Origin: Steromphala cineraria
Lineage: Eukaryota > Mollusca > Gastropoda > Trochida > Trochidae
Length of the DNA stretch: 64,000 nucleotides
Reading direction: 5' to 3'
Assembly: GCA_916613615.1 (NCBI GenBank)
Contig: OU744727.1
Location: 720,593 to 784,592, forward strand
This document shows positions 11,195-22,448 of this stretch, one piece after another; position 1 is the first letter of the stretch; each line of letters opens with the position of its first letter. The notes beneath the pieces were generated by a model. The model saw only the letters and a list, made by a program, of their open reading frames with translations, was not told the origin of the DNA and did no database searches. A program made the position numbers and the translations under genes.

Positions 11195-13110
11195 TCTTTG
11201 CGCATATACATATCATATACCAAAATGATGGCACTTTTATTCTCTTTCCATCGATATATCTTGCTTTATAGCGCGCCACTTGGTTAGTAAAATATCAAGC
11301 GCAAAAGCTTTTTTTTTGCGGCCTTCATAGTACAATTATTTGCAACTGCGCATATACAAATTATACACCAAATTGAAGACAATTTTATTCTCTTTCCATC
11401 GATATATCATGTTTTATAGCGCGCCAATTTGTTATTGAAATATCATGCACGAAAGTCGAAAACTTTTAAATATTTTTAGTACAATTATTTGCAACTGCGC
11501 ATATACAAATTATACACCAAATTGAAGACAATTTTATTCTCTTTCCATCGATATATCATGTGTTAGAGCGCGCCACTTGGTTAGTGAAATATTGAGCGTG
11601 AAAGAACACATTTTGTCTGCTTTTGCGGCCTTTTGCGGCCTTTTGTGGCCTTTATAGTGCAATTATTTGAAACTGCGCATATGCAAATTATACACCAAAT
11701 TGAAGACAATTTTATTCTCTTTCCATCGATATATCATGTGGTAGAGGGCGCCACTTGGTTAGTGAAATATCAAGCGCGAAAGAACACATTTTGAAATATT
11801 TTTTAGTACAATTATTTGAAAACTGCGCATATACAAATTATACACCAAATTGAAGACAATTTTATTCTCTTTCCATCGATATATCATGTGTTAGAGCGCG
11901 CCACTTGGTTAGTGAAATATCAAGCGCGAAAGAACACATTTTGTCTGCTTTTGCGGCCTTTTACGGCCTTTATAGTACAATTATTTGCAACTGCGCATAT
12001 ACAAATTATACACCAAATTGAAGACAATTTTATTCTCTTTCCATCGATATATCATGTGGTAGAGCGCGCCACTTGGTTAGTGAAATATCAAGCGCGAAAG
12101 AACACATTTTGGCTGTTTTTGCGGCCTTTTGCGGCCTTTTGTGGCCTTTATAGTGCAATTATTTGAAACTGCGCATATGCAAATTATACACCAAATTGAA
12201 GACAATTTTATTCTCTTTCCATCGATATATCATGTGGTAGAGCGCGCCACTGGGTTAGTGAAATATCAAGCGCGAAAGAACACATTTTGAAATATTTTTT
12301 AGTACAATTATTTGAAAACTGCGCATATACAAATTATACACCAAATTGAAGACAATTTTATTCTCTTTCCATCGATATATCATGTGTTAGAGCGCGCCAC
12401 TTGGTTAGTGAAATATCAAGCGCGAAAGAACACATTTTGTCTGCTTTTGCGGCCTTTTACGGCCTTTATAGTACAATTATTTGCAACTGCGCATATACAA
12501 ATTATACACCAAATTGAAGACAATTTTATTCTCTTTCCATCGATATATCATGTGGTAGAGCGCGCCACTTGGTTAGTGAAATATCAAGCGCGAAAGAACA
12601 CATTTTGGCTGTTTTTGCGGCCTTTTACGGCCTTTATAGTACAATTATTTGCAACTGCGCATATACAAATTATACACCAAATTGAAGACAATTTTATTCT
12701 CTTTCCATCGATATATCATGTGGTAGAGCGCGCCACTTGGTTAGTGAAATATCATGCACGAAAGTCGAAAACTTTTAAATATTTTTTAGTACAATTATTT
12801 GAAAACTGCGTATATACAAATTATACACCAAATTGAAGACAATTTTATTCTCTTTCCATCGATATATCATATGTTAGAGCGCGCCACTTGGTTAGTGAAA
12901 TATCAAGCGCGAAAGAACACATTTTGTCTGCTTTTGCGGCCTTTTACGGCCTTTATAGTACAATTATTTGCAACTGCGCATATACAAATTATACACCAAA
13001 TTGAAGACAATTTTATTCTCTTTCCATCGATATATCATGTGTTAGAGCGCGCCACTTGGTTAATGAAATATCAAGCGCAAAAGAACACATTTTGTCTGCT
13101 TTTTGTCAAC
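11195..13110. repeat. Right subterminal array of piggyBac copy 2 (12 units, higher-order)
   Basis: Twelve units of about 148-179 bp start near 11200, 11348, 11497, 11676, 11826, 11993, 12171, 12320, 12488, 12658, 12808 and 12976. Each contains GCGCATATACAAATTATACA, CTTTCCATCGATATATCATG and GCGCGCCACTTGGTTAGTGA. Three consecutive units (11826-12319) are repeated almost exactly at 12320-12807, giving a higher-order period of about 490 bp. The unit shares a core (GCGCATA.ACA.AT.ATAC, GAAGACAATT.T.TTCTC) with the left array in the same orientation. Repetitive open frames here are by-products. Confidence 0.9.
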
Positions 13111-13364
13111 AATTCAACAGAGAAAATACATGTTTTCACGGGGCTCGCTGTCTGCGCCAGTTAAACCAATTTTCATAAAACAACGGCGTTTAGCGAGGCG
13201 CGGAAAATAATTACGAGCAATCCGGGAGCCGCCAAAACTGCTTGCAGTAAATTTTTGCCTTCTCGTGAAAGTTAGAGTCCGGACTCCGGATTTCGCCTAG
13301 AGGGCTTGCGCGCCAGTTTATATTTGGCACGGAAATATACCGCTCCCCGCATCGTAAGGGTTAA

Positions 13365-15308
13365 ACATTTCTGGCAAGTTGTTTGCTTATATTTTAGAAA
13401 GGCGTTTACGCGCCTGGGTCGATATAAATGAATTGTTAGATGAATCTCAACCTGGTTTAGACCCGATTACAGCATAACAGATAACTTATTTGTATTGCAA
13501 TCTCTATGTACAATATACCTTTCCAAATCTTTAGGGCGTTTTTACTGCGCTTTCATTGATTTTAGGAAAGCGTTTGATGTTGTAGACCGTAAGAAGCTAT
13601 TATTTATGTTACATACCAAGGTTTGTCACGGCAAAATGTATAATATGTTAAAAAATATGTACGAATCAGTTTCAGCGTGTGTTAGAACTAGCTCAGGTGT
13701 AACTGAAATGTTTGATACTTCAACAGGGGTGAGGCAAGGCTGTGTCCTGAGCCCCCTGTTGTTCATCATTTTTATTAACGAATTAGTAATTATTTGTATG
13801 AAGCCTGCAATAATGGAGTTTTTGTTACCCCTCAAATCAGAGATCTACTCTTACAACTGTTTGCAGACGATATAGCTATTGTTTCGTTTATTGTTAATGG
13901 CCTACAGCGACACTTGAATATCTTGGAAGCATTTTGTGACAAATGGGGTTTGGATTTAAACATGAACAAATCTAATATCGTTGTATTTAGAAACGGAGGT
14001 TATTGTTGCTATGCGTGAGAAGTGGTCTTTTCGCGGCAAACAAATGAAGGTTGTAACTTACTATAAATATTTGTCGCTTATATTTGGTCTATGGTTTGCA
14101 AAACCCTTGCCGCCCAAGCTAAGAATGCATTATTTTCTAATTCAAACTTTTTAAAGTAAATAAGTTTATTTATTTTGATATTGCATGTACTCTTTTGACT
14201 CAAAAGTATCGCCCATTTTGCTATATGGATCAGAAATTTGGGGAGCAAACTAAACTAGTGTCCAAAAGAAACGATACCATACAAATCCCAAAATAACTCA
14301 GTCCAGTGCAGATTGATAAGACTAAAACATAGTAATATCATTTCTTCAGTAGTCAACTAACTTCTATGCAAAATTTTGAAACATTATCTTTTCATGTTAG
14401 CGAGAAACATGCATTTAAAAAAATCATCGATCTGGAATCTCCTTAACTAGGCGAGATAGCAGAGAGAAATTGGACACTTTCGCTTGTTTTAAAACGTTCT
14501 AGTGCAGTGACGCGTCAACGAATTTATGTCAAATAAAGTGCATTACATCAACAACAAAAATGTCTGACCTAAATTCAATACTTTTTAATTTTAAAGTGAA
14601 GTGACAAAAGTTCTGTTCATAAAACAATTTGAAATTTCGATTTATGCACCCCATGTGCATTTTAAAAGACGCAAAATCAAAAGTATCTTTTCCTGAAGAA
14701 TGAGAATGTGCATACTTCTTTACAAGACATATGCCTGTTAGACACACTTAAATTCGACTCTGTCAGGTTATAGAATTTTGTTTCGGACGACTTTGAAAAC
14801 TTGGTATCGTTTCTTTTGGACACTAGTTTATTTCGCAGTAATTAAATCTGTCCACTCATTAAACATGTATTTTAAAAGATTTCTAGCAGTTGGAAAATTT
14901 GCTTCTAATAAGGCCATACTTGGAGAAACAGGCCGGTACCATATCCACATTGAGAGTAAAGTGAGAGTTATTAAATTTTGGATTAAACTTAGTCTTTTAA
15001 TAATGTCAGAGTATAGACTACCGTATCAATCTTCAAATGTTACTAGCTTTAGGTAATCGCGGAAACCATTCATGGGCTCCTGGCGTAAGAAATATGTTGT
15101 TTTTCAGTGGATTTTCCTATGTCTGGATTAATAAGGATGTTGGTGATAAACATCTCTTTCTGGCAATGTTTAAGCGACGTTTAAAAGATAGTTTTATACA
15201 AAGGTGGTATAAATCACTTGACGCATCCACCTTTTAACTCATTATTCTCATTGCAAATCAAAATTTGGGCCAGAAAACTATATAAGTGCCCTCAATAATA
15301 AGTCTCTT
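13365..15308 (+). pseudogene. Degenerate LINE reverse transcriptase
   Basis: A non-LTR retrotransposon polymerase is broken by frameshifts and by insertions. Translated pieces in order are GKLF and ERRLRAW (13370-13420), the catalytic FIDFRKAFDVVDR block (13550-13590), GVRQGCVLSPL (13728-13760), the FADDIAIV active-site block in a shifted frame (13862-13885), the thumb-like LLYGSEIWGAN (14218-14250), then KRFLAVGKFASNKAILGE (14875-14930) and a C-terminal block (15037-15237). A 576-bp MITE splits it at 14251 and the piggyBac derivative ends it at 15309. The 5' part (endonuclease) is absent. The style (GVRQGCVLSPLLF) is shared with the LINE pieces at 46.8, 50.9 and 53.3 kb. Confidence 0.85.
14251..14830. 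mobile_element. 576-bp MITE with TA target duplication, inside a LINE
   Basis: The element is 14253-14828, with inverted termini AACTAGTGTCCAAAAGAAAC on the left and its exact complement on the right. The match extends into GATACCA. It is flanked by TA at 14251-14252 and 14829-14830. Removing the element and one TA joins the LINE reading frame without a break (GSEIWGAN continues into YFAVIKSVHS). TA duplication suggests a Tc1/mariner-type mobiliser. No transposase is encoded. Confidence 0.85.
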
Positions 15309-15898
15309 TTAACCCTTACGATGCGGCTTTATATTTTTGCTCTACAAGCCCACGTGGCGGAATTGTTTTGTCCGGTGCCAGCCACCGTTATATCCTGATT
15401 AACCGCTTCTTTATTTTTGTGCGCGGATATACATATGATACATGGAAATAAAGACAATTCTCTCTTCTATACGATGATGTAAAAATTATAAAATTATCTC
15501 TAATGGTTCGTGAGATATAAATGCCGCAAGGTGGGTACCCTCAATCATTTTGAGGTAAACAATTTTTTTGCGGCACTTGTCGCAACGCTTTGCCGCTTCT
15601 TTATTTTTGTGCGCGGATATACATATGATACATGGAAATGAAGACAATTCTCTCTTCTACACGATGATGTAAAAATTATAGAATTATCTCTATTGGTTTG
15701 TGAGATATGAATGCCGCAAGGTGGGTACCCTCAATCATTTTTGAGAAAAGGTTTGATATTTTATATCCGGGAGCAGCCAAGATTGCTTGCAGTCAATATA
15801 TAGCCTTATCCTGAAAGTTACGGATTTCGCCAAGAGGGCTTACGTGCCATTTTATATTTGGCCCGTAAATATCACGCGCCCCGCATCGTAAGGGTTAA
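15309..15898. mobile_element. 582-bp piggyBac-derived MITE
   Basis: The element is 15313-15894, between TTAA at 15309-15312 and 15895-15898. Its terminal repeats are CCCTTACGATGCGG on the left and CCGCATCGTAAGGG on the right, as in the 9.1-kb element. The left 90 bp and right 150 bp align with the two ends of that element. The inside holds two diverged left-array units and then jumps from AAAGGTTTGATATTT (like 6736-6754) to CCGGGAGC (like 13220). It is therefore an internal-deletion product lacking the transposase. Confidence 0.92.
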
Positions 15899-16861
15899 TT
15901 CAACTTATCCTGAGGTTATTTGTAATGTTGCAACTTATGTGAAAAAATTAATGTACAATATGAAATCTTAGGTCAAATCTTCAAAGTCACGTGGCCAACA
16001 ACGATAACTGTAAATTCAACTGTACTTTGGGCCACCGAGCCTTTTATACTGAATAGACATGTCTGTCTGTCTGTCGGATAGAAATATTTCACTGTACTTG
16101 ATTATTTTAACAATTTCTATCATACAGCATGTCATGGTAGGTACTTTAGACAATCTTTTACCAAATCAATCCGTAAATTTCATTTCTGTGTTTCAACGTG
16201 GTCCCGTAGCAGATTCGAATGGTTGTCATACCTCAAAAAGATTCTCATTGGCTGTCACATATTCCTTTAATTGCCAAATGATTTTGATAGAAAATAAAAA
16301 TCAATAAGTAAGATTAACAAATAGTTTCTATCCAAAAACAGAACAAGATGAATTATCAATCAAAAATTAGGAAATTGAATTTTTTTTGGAAATGTTTGAG
16401 ACTGAATCAACTAATTGTAGGGCACGTAACATACCGCATGGCATTACGTCACCCACAGAGCGAGAGGGAACCTGTCAAAATGGAACTGTTGATTTGTTTT
16501 TGTTTTCACGTCAAATAAGGTAAATTATCAAACTCCTGCAACCAAACCTGTCTCTTTGCTATTCAACAAGCAACTACAATCTCTGCAACTTGTCAAGACA
16601 CGATAAGTGATGGATATTTGCTAGAAAACAATTTGGTTGCAGTTGCCTATAAGGGACTGCAACCAAACTCAATTTCATTACGATTCTACATTCTGCAACC
16701 AAACTCAAGGCTTCAAGGAAATAATTGATTTATAGTAAATAATTTTAGCTGTCAGAATATCTTCATTTCAATCATTTTCAAGGAAAAGGTTGCATTTTAT
16801 TGATGTTTTAGAAACCGAGTCATTCGGACCCTTCAATTACTCTTAGTAGTCTCATGTTCAA
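15899..16861. other. Non-coding stretch
   Basis: There is possible LINE 3' remnant sequence up to about 15970, then AT-rich DNA. TGCAACCAAAC occurs three times (about 16538, 16670 and 16696), and a short CTGT run lies near 16060. No credible gene is seen. Confidence 0.5.
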
Positions 16862-17255
16862 AACATTGAAAAGGTGTTTAAACGTCTAGATGTAAAGGGT
16901 ATCAAATTGAACCAGTCGAAATGTACTTTTCAGAAACAGTCCACGGACTACTTGGGATTTCGGGTTGATCATGAAGGAATACACCCATCAAACTCAAAAG
17001 TGGAGGCTATCAGAAATGCACCAAGACCAGGAAGTGTTACAGAGCTGCAATCCTTCCTGGGCATCGTGAACTATTACAGAAAGTTTGTTCCCAACATGTC
17101 CGAGCTGTGTTCGCCTTTAAACGAACTCTTCAAGAAAGGAGTCAAATTTGATTGGACTGACCTATGTCGATCTGGATACAAAGAACGTTGTACATATCTG
17201 ACAACGTCGCATGTTCTCGTTCACTGCGACCCAGAGAAAACCTTCAGTCTAAGTA
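16862..17255 (+). pseudogene. Ty3/gypsy reverse-transcriptase fragment
   Basis: The fragment is the 3' part of a gypsy-type reverse transcriptase: IEKVFKRLDVKGIKLNQSKC, then LGFRVDHEGIHPSNSKVEAI, then ELQSFLGIVNYYRKFVPNMS and LFKKGVKFDWT. After these come a rearranged start of the RNase H region (HVLVHCDPEKTF) and unrelated sequence. There are no protease, integrase or LTRs near it. It is a dead remnant, truncated on both sides. Confidence 0.85.
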
Positions 17256-17394
17256 AACCTAGCCTCACTATTATCCGTTACACTGCTATACTGAGTCTAG
17301 AAAGGCTTGGTTGAGAGTCGCGTCAGCCCACGTGACCAAGTTGACCAATCAGAACTGACCTTACCAAGCCACAATAGTTTGCCTTCGCACGTAT

Positions 17395-18120
17395 AACATT
17401 GTTGATAAGTGGCTAACCGGTATCATCAAACCAATTTATAAAAATAAAGGCGATCCTAAAAACCCCGGAAATTACAGACCTATAACATTACTGAGCTGTT
17501 TTGGAAAACTTTTCACGTCTATCGTAAACATGCGATTGAATAAATTCATCGAATCAAACGAAACTCTCTCGGAAGCTCAGGCAGGTTTCAGAAAAGATAA
17601 CTCGCCAACAAATCATATTTTTACTTTATATCACCTTTCGGAACTATTTAAAGGGGCAGTAGCACGTTTTTTGATAATTCTATAATTTAAATTTCTCACT
17701 GATAATTGTAAGTGAATGGTAAATGTATTATTTTGACAGTGTCAAAAATCTCATTACACAAGCCAATCATCCATTGTCAGAGGACAAAAAATGAAGATTC
17801 ACATAAAATCCATTGGCGGCCATTTTTTTGTGAACACCTTTAAATCATTTTTTGTAAGAAAAGGAATCGCATGGCTAAACTTAACGTTATATATTGGAAT
17901 TATTACTGCTCCATTTAGTTTAAATACATTGTCTTTCAATTGAAATCATTAATTTTCATTTTCCTTACATCACCCTATATTCCCCCTAAAAACGTGCTAC
18001 TGTCCCTTTAAGTGCCGCAAAAAGAAACTATATTGCGCATTTATCGATTTTCAAAAAGCATTTGATACCGTCTGGAGATCTGGGCCTCTGGCAAAAACTT
18101 TTACAAAATAAGTTAGGCGG
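17395..18120 (+). pseudogene. LINE reverse-transcriptase fragment split by a MITE
   Basis: The frame reads GIIKPIYKNKGDPKNPGNYR, PITLLSCFGKLFTSI and AQAGFRKDNSPTNHIF up to 17651. After a 356-bp insertion it resumes with LYCAFIDFQKAFDTVWR (18028-18078), the motif carrying the first catalytic Asp. It then ends at the boundary of the segmental duplication. It is a 5'- and 3'-truncated non-LTR retrotransposon. Confidence 0.85.
17648..18011. mobile_element. 356-bp TTAA-flanked MITE
   Basis: The element is 17652-18007 with 20-bp inverted termini AGGGGCAGTAGCACGTTTTT / AGGGACAGTAGCACGTTTTT (one mismatch). It lies between TTAA at 17648-17651 and 18008-18011. Deleting the element plus one TTAA restores the LINE frame exactly (ELFK into CRKKKLYCAF). 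TTAA duplication is the piggyBac signature, but the termini differ from the CCCTTACG family. It has no coding capacity. Confidence 0.88.
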
Positions 18121-18165
18121 AAGGGTTTGTCATTCCTTAACTACTATGGATAGGTAGACAAGTAG

Positions 18166-19385
18166 AACTTGATCCAAAGTTATTCCCTTCATTGAAAGTA
18201 AGTATAAATATATACAATTATTGATAAATATGTTTTCAATGTGAATAATTTACTATTCATTTATATTGCTTGTTGATGTAAATGTTTCGTGGAGGGTTCA
18301 ATTTCCTGCGTTAATTACCATGCTATTAAAATTTAGATGATAATGTAAATTTATACTCATCAATATTAATCACTCACTATTTTTTATCCATAGTGTGTAA
18401 ATTAATGTTATAAAGAAGATAACATGGAAGTCTATGGAAAAAATATTTCACCACAATAATATTATCCAAGTTGTGTTCAGCAATAACTCACTCACTCACT
18501 TGTGTAGAGAAAATTAACTCTAGACTAGTGCTTACTCTCATAGTTTTTTGTTTTTTTATTTAAGTATCTCTATTTAAATTCTTTCAAGTGTGAAAATGAA
18601 TTACACCAACTGTGAAAAGTATGTGAATGTTAAAAGGTACACTACATCGATAAAAAAAATCTTATGTAAGAGTCCCGATCAAATATATGGTTAATACCAC
18701 TTTAAAGAATGTTATATAGTCTACTTTAACCAATCAGTATAATCTCTACACCGTCCGTTAATTAGGTCTGATTCGATAAAAGCGAGAGTCACTTTTATTG
18801 TGATGGAAGTGGCCCTTTAAATATGGTGTTTAGAGAATTACACTCTAGACATAGCACAACTCTCATAGTTTTACTACCATCCTTATAAAGTATCTAAAAT
18901 CTCACACCTAATAGATTTCTCTCAACTAAGACTCTCACCTCTAACTTTCTTGATTCGTAAAATTGTTTTCTCTTTGTATTTTTTGATAATAACATTTCAT
19001 TTGATTTTAGCACATCATTGGAGATGGAGCCTCTTGTATTGATGTTCGAGGAGCATGGGAGGGTTACATCAACGACTACATTTGTCATGGTGTGTGCTTT
19101 AAATTTAATTAAAATCTCTATAATGAAATTAAATCAATGTTATTGTTTGAATTCAGTGATTTCAAATTCTTTTAAAAGTTTTGATATTGATTTCAGATTC
19201 TACAACTGTCTCGTCCATTACTCTTACCACGACAACAACTAGGAATAGGACTAGAACTAGGACAACATCTTCCATTACTACCTTTAATACCTCCCCTACC
19301 CTCCTCACTACGTCGACAATCCTACCTAGCACCCTTGCTACCCCTTCCTCCCATGCTACACCCGTTTCATCCACTACTATCCTCG
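18166..19385 (+). pseudogene. Copy A of the secreted Thr-rich protein gene: exon 1 remnant and exons 2-3
   Basis: Only the last codons of exon 1 remain (ELDPKLFPSLK, ending at the GTAAGT donor near 18195). The signal-peptide part is deleted relative to copy B, with GATAGG at both breakpoints. Exon 2 (19011-19089, acceptor TTGATTTTAG, donor GTGTGT) encodes HIIGDGASCIDVRGAWEGYI and NDYICH. Exon 3 (19197-19385, acceptor TTGATTTCAG, donor GTATGT) encodes a Ser/Thr-rich, mucin-like stretch (DSTTVSSITLTTTTTRNRTR and onward). Intron phases are 0, 1 and 1, so the splices are frame-compatible. Exons 1-2 together read like a short leucine-rich cap (VTVIHLL, LFPSLKHI, SCIDV), but I do not recognise the family. 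Exon boundaries are predicted only. Confidence 0.6.
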
Positions 19386-20512
19386 GTATGTATGTTTACA
19401 TTCTCAGTGAACAGTGTGCTGAGGTCACAGGTGAATGGGTTAAGTAGACAGTCAACGGAGGTCAGATGAGTGTATAGCAGGCCATATGGTTTAAACATAT
19501 TTTTATTTCATAAAATGAAATATGAATTGGTGAACAAGCCACAAGGCTTATTTGAACACCGCTCCTAAACAGAGAAACCTGGACATTTTATACAATATAA
19601 TTAGAAAAATATAATGTATAAAACCATCTTTATAGTCGAATCAGTTTATGTTAAAGAATAATGTTGCTGGAAATGCCTATGACATGAGGTCACAGGTGAA
19701 TGGGTTAAGTAGACAGTCAACGGAGGTCAGATGAGTGTATAGCAGGCCATATGTAACGCATTTCTTATAGTAGGGTAGATGTAACGTGTAGGCTAGATGT
19801 AACGTTATACTTATAGTTTTCTTGTGGGTTTTGTGTATTTTATTTTGAAAGTAGAAGACTGCCTACTTATTGCTTTGTGTAAAGTAGCTTACTTTATACT
19901 TTTATAGTTTATGTATTCAAGTATCTAAGCAGTATTCAAGCTAAGTTTATTACTTTATATGTGGTGATAAAATAAAACTTTCTCCCAACACATCTGTTTT
20001 TCATTTGAAATTGCTGTGTGTGCCTGGGTATACAATAGATATGTGAGGTCGGCAAGTGCTCACAATGTAATATAACGTGTCGTATTGACTCATGGGGAAT
20101 TCCCATCGTCATTCTGACGCCCTGGCATTTATGTCAACTTTGAGAAAGTTTTTGAATATGTAATATGTTGAAATGTCTTAGACTTTTCTTTACAAAATAA
20201 TTTATCACACATTCTCGGTTCGCGTATCAGCTTATGTAATTGTCTTTGAAACTTTCACTAAACATGTCTCAGGTAAACTTAAACAAAATACTTTAACATT
20301 ATAAATCATGAAAAGTGAAAAGATGAATATAGATGTGATAACAAGCTTTAAGTTTATATTATACTCAACCTCATGGTATAACTATAACACCATTCCCATG
20401 GCACGACGTCACAAAGGTCAAGTGTTATGACATCATAATGATTGTGTCAACGTCACAATGGCCTGGGCGAGTTTAAGATTTGTATAGTTGGGTTTGTTCC
20501 TGTTAGTTTATT
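19386..20512. other. 3' region of copy A with a repeated 66-bp segment
   Basis: A segment beginning AGGTCACAGGTGAATGGGTT occurs at 19419-19485 and again at 19686-19752. Copy B has it once, near 29835. A polyadenylation signal (GATAAAATAAAAC) lies near 19966-19980, shared with copy B at about 30100. The rest is non-coding and aligns with 29890-30445, then with 31048-31091 and 32902-33058 of copy B. Confidence 0.6.
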
Positions 20513-21182
20513 GCCCTTTTTACATGCGCACTTTACTCCTGAGAGTATAATTACTTCTAGGAGTATTTTTGCTCCTAGGAGTAAAAGTATATTTACTTTA
20601 CGTTCCATTGGAATTTAAGGACCCTTAAGTATATCATGATTTGCTTACAGTAGAAATATATTTTTTCATAGAAAACTCAATGTGTGAAATGCGAATCTTG
20701 AGGCAGAGAAGAATTTAACACAATTTTACCATAGATTTTGTTTGGTCAATCAACTTCTAGTGTAAAAGGAGTGAACGCAGCTGGTTTTCGGTTTTAAAAG
20801 AATGACACCAACAAAAAACCCACATTTCCTTCATTAGGAAACATGCTCTCGACAAGTTAAAAAGAATAATCTTGAATGCAAGTTATTATTAATGAAAACA
20901 CAATAGTAGTGTTTAAAAACTATATAAATGCAAGTCATTTACCTCAACCTTATCATTCAACTATGCTAATACTATAGAAAATGACAGGATACTCACAGGA
21001 GTAAAAGTAAATATACTTTTACTTTACCTCTAGGGGTGGAGTATTTAACTCCTAGGAGTAAATATACTCCTGTAAGTAAATCTGTTTTGGGCTGTTTACA
21101 TGGCACGTTTACTCCCTGTAGGTATATTTACTCCTAGGAGTAAATATACTTCTAGGAGTAAATGTGCGCATGTAAAAAGGGC
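20513..21182. mobile_element. 670-bp MITE with CTCCTAGGAG subterminal palindromes
   Basis: Inverted termini are GCCCTTTTTACATGCGCA on the left and TGCGCATGTAAAAAGGGC on the right. TTAT is present on both sides. The element is absent at the matching site in copy B (about 33058), which gives an empty site. Both ends carry clusters of the palindrome CTCCTAGGAG (near 20575, 21055 and 21130). A second, internal copy of the terminus (GGGCTGTTTACATGGCAC) lies at about 21090. It encodes nothing. Confidence 0.85.
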
Positions 21183-21736
21183 TTATGTATAATATAACTG
21201 TTTTCTCTCTCATAAATTTCACAGCGAAAACTATAAGATCTCATCGTTATGAGGACAACTGGTTGTTTGCGATAGAAGAACACTATTTTAATGTCTATAA
21301 CACTAGAAATTCTAGCTGCGAACGCCTTAGATCCTTTCAACTCGGACTTCCCTACACAAAAAGAGTTCGTCTTAAAATGCATATAACAAACGGTTAGATT
21401 ACAATATCGATAAATAGTTGCGTTTGTAAAATTTCCAGGATTCATTGTTATTCAACACCCGCAAATTTGAGCGTTTAAAACCCAAACATTTTGACCAAGT
21501 TTTAATTATAATAATATTATTAACCTTTATATCTAGGACCTGTCCAGGACAAAAATCCTTTATATTTATTGGATAGTGGGTGAGCCTTAGCCTAGGTTGT
21601 CACTAATTGATATCATAAACAATTCAGTCACTGGTGATATACATGGTAAAATAATATTCATCATGCTAAAATAATATTCATCAGCTAAAGGGTTTTAACA
21701 AACAAACAAAAATGTATGAATTCTAGATTTACTCAC
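21183..21736. other. Non-coding stretch of copy A
   Basis: This aligns with 33059-33621. Short open frames on both strands exist, but the A/B differences do not favour either frame, and the plus frame is shifted in copy B near 33244. I see no supported gene. Confidence 0.5.
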
Positions 21737-22187
21737 CTATGCCAAAGTCTGTGTAGCGGGTTCTTCACCAGTATCTTCGTTGTCCTCGCTGCAGCAAAAA
21801 AACTGCAGTTTGTTGTAGGTCCGGTTATTTGTTGATTTTTCTCTGTCCGAGATACATCAAATGAGTCGACGATTCTAAGGCTTCAGTGTAACGATCGTTC
21901 ATTAATATTTCAAAGTCTCTCTCCTCCTCGTTTGAATGGACAGTTTTCAGGATCACCTTCCACAGATTTTCCTGTTTGAGTTTGAATTCGTTGACAGATG
22001 TTATGTGTAGAAAACGATTCTTTGGAAGATCGCTAATTTTGGTTCTCGAATCTTCCTGATGTACACCATCTTCATTAAATTTATCAATAAGCTTCTTTTC
22101 AGACAGCTTCATGACTTTAGGTTTAAAAACCTTTTAATCGCCACCATCAGTAAGGATTTCTGTAGTTTTCCTCTTAAGCGATGCCAT
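21737..22187 (-). pseudogene. Copy A of the 152-residue protein gene, disrupted
   Basis: This is homologous to the intact frame at 33622-34080. It starts MASLKRKTTEILTDGGD, but the next codon is TAA where copy B has AAA. Farther on, one extra T in a T-run (about 21838-21842) shifts the frame after MYLGQRK, and one SED codon group near the end is missing. The visible substitutions against copy B (I/M, H/Y, F/L, N/S, E/K) all change amino acids. This fits loss of constraint after duplication. Confidence 0.8.
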
Positions 22188-22448
22188 GATGCGAACAGAA
22201 GCAGGTGATGATGCAGTAGGTGAGTGATGAGAACAGAAGCAGAACTTGTATGGTATCAGTGTGTGATATAAAAAAAAAGTGTAAGTTGACAAAGTGTTTA
22301 TCACTCTTTTATACCAGACCCGAATCCAACAGGTGTAGGCAAGAACCATATACCTATTCAATTTCAAAATTCAATACATACTCAAGTTAGGTTATGTCTC
22401 CACCCTTATTGGCATAGACTGACCAGTTGTGATATGTTGAGACATGTG

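Larger units (their letters stand above)
4235..13364 (-). mobile_element. Complete piggyBac element, copy 2 (9.1 kb)
   Basis: The element proper is 4239-13360. It is flanked by TTAA at 4235-4238 and 13361-13364, and has perfect 14-bp terminal inverted repeats, CCCTTACGATGCGG. The order on the plus strand is left terminus, about 11-unit array (4560-6660), transposase on the minus strand (7130-9109), a dyad-rich non-coding block (9870-11130), a second array (about 11195-13110) and a 250-bp right terminus. T. ni piggyBac is about 2.5 kb, so this is unusually long because of the arrays. The right TTAA abuts a LINE reverse-transcriptase fragment directly. Confidence 0.93.

Noticed and set aside
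11816..13164. Long repetitive reading frames (HIQIIHQIEDNFILFPSIYH units)
   Set aside because: They are translations of the piggyBac right array. The frame repeats with the DNA unit and has no independent support.
21185..21445. Possible exon on the plus strand or a minus-strand ORF, also present at 33003-33251
   Set aside because: Readable differences between copies change amino acids, the plus frame is shifted in copy B, and no family is recognised. It is more likely duplicated non-coding DNA.
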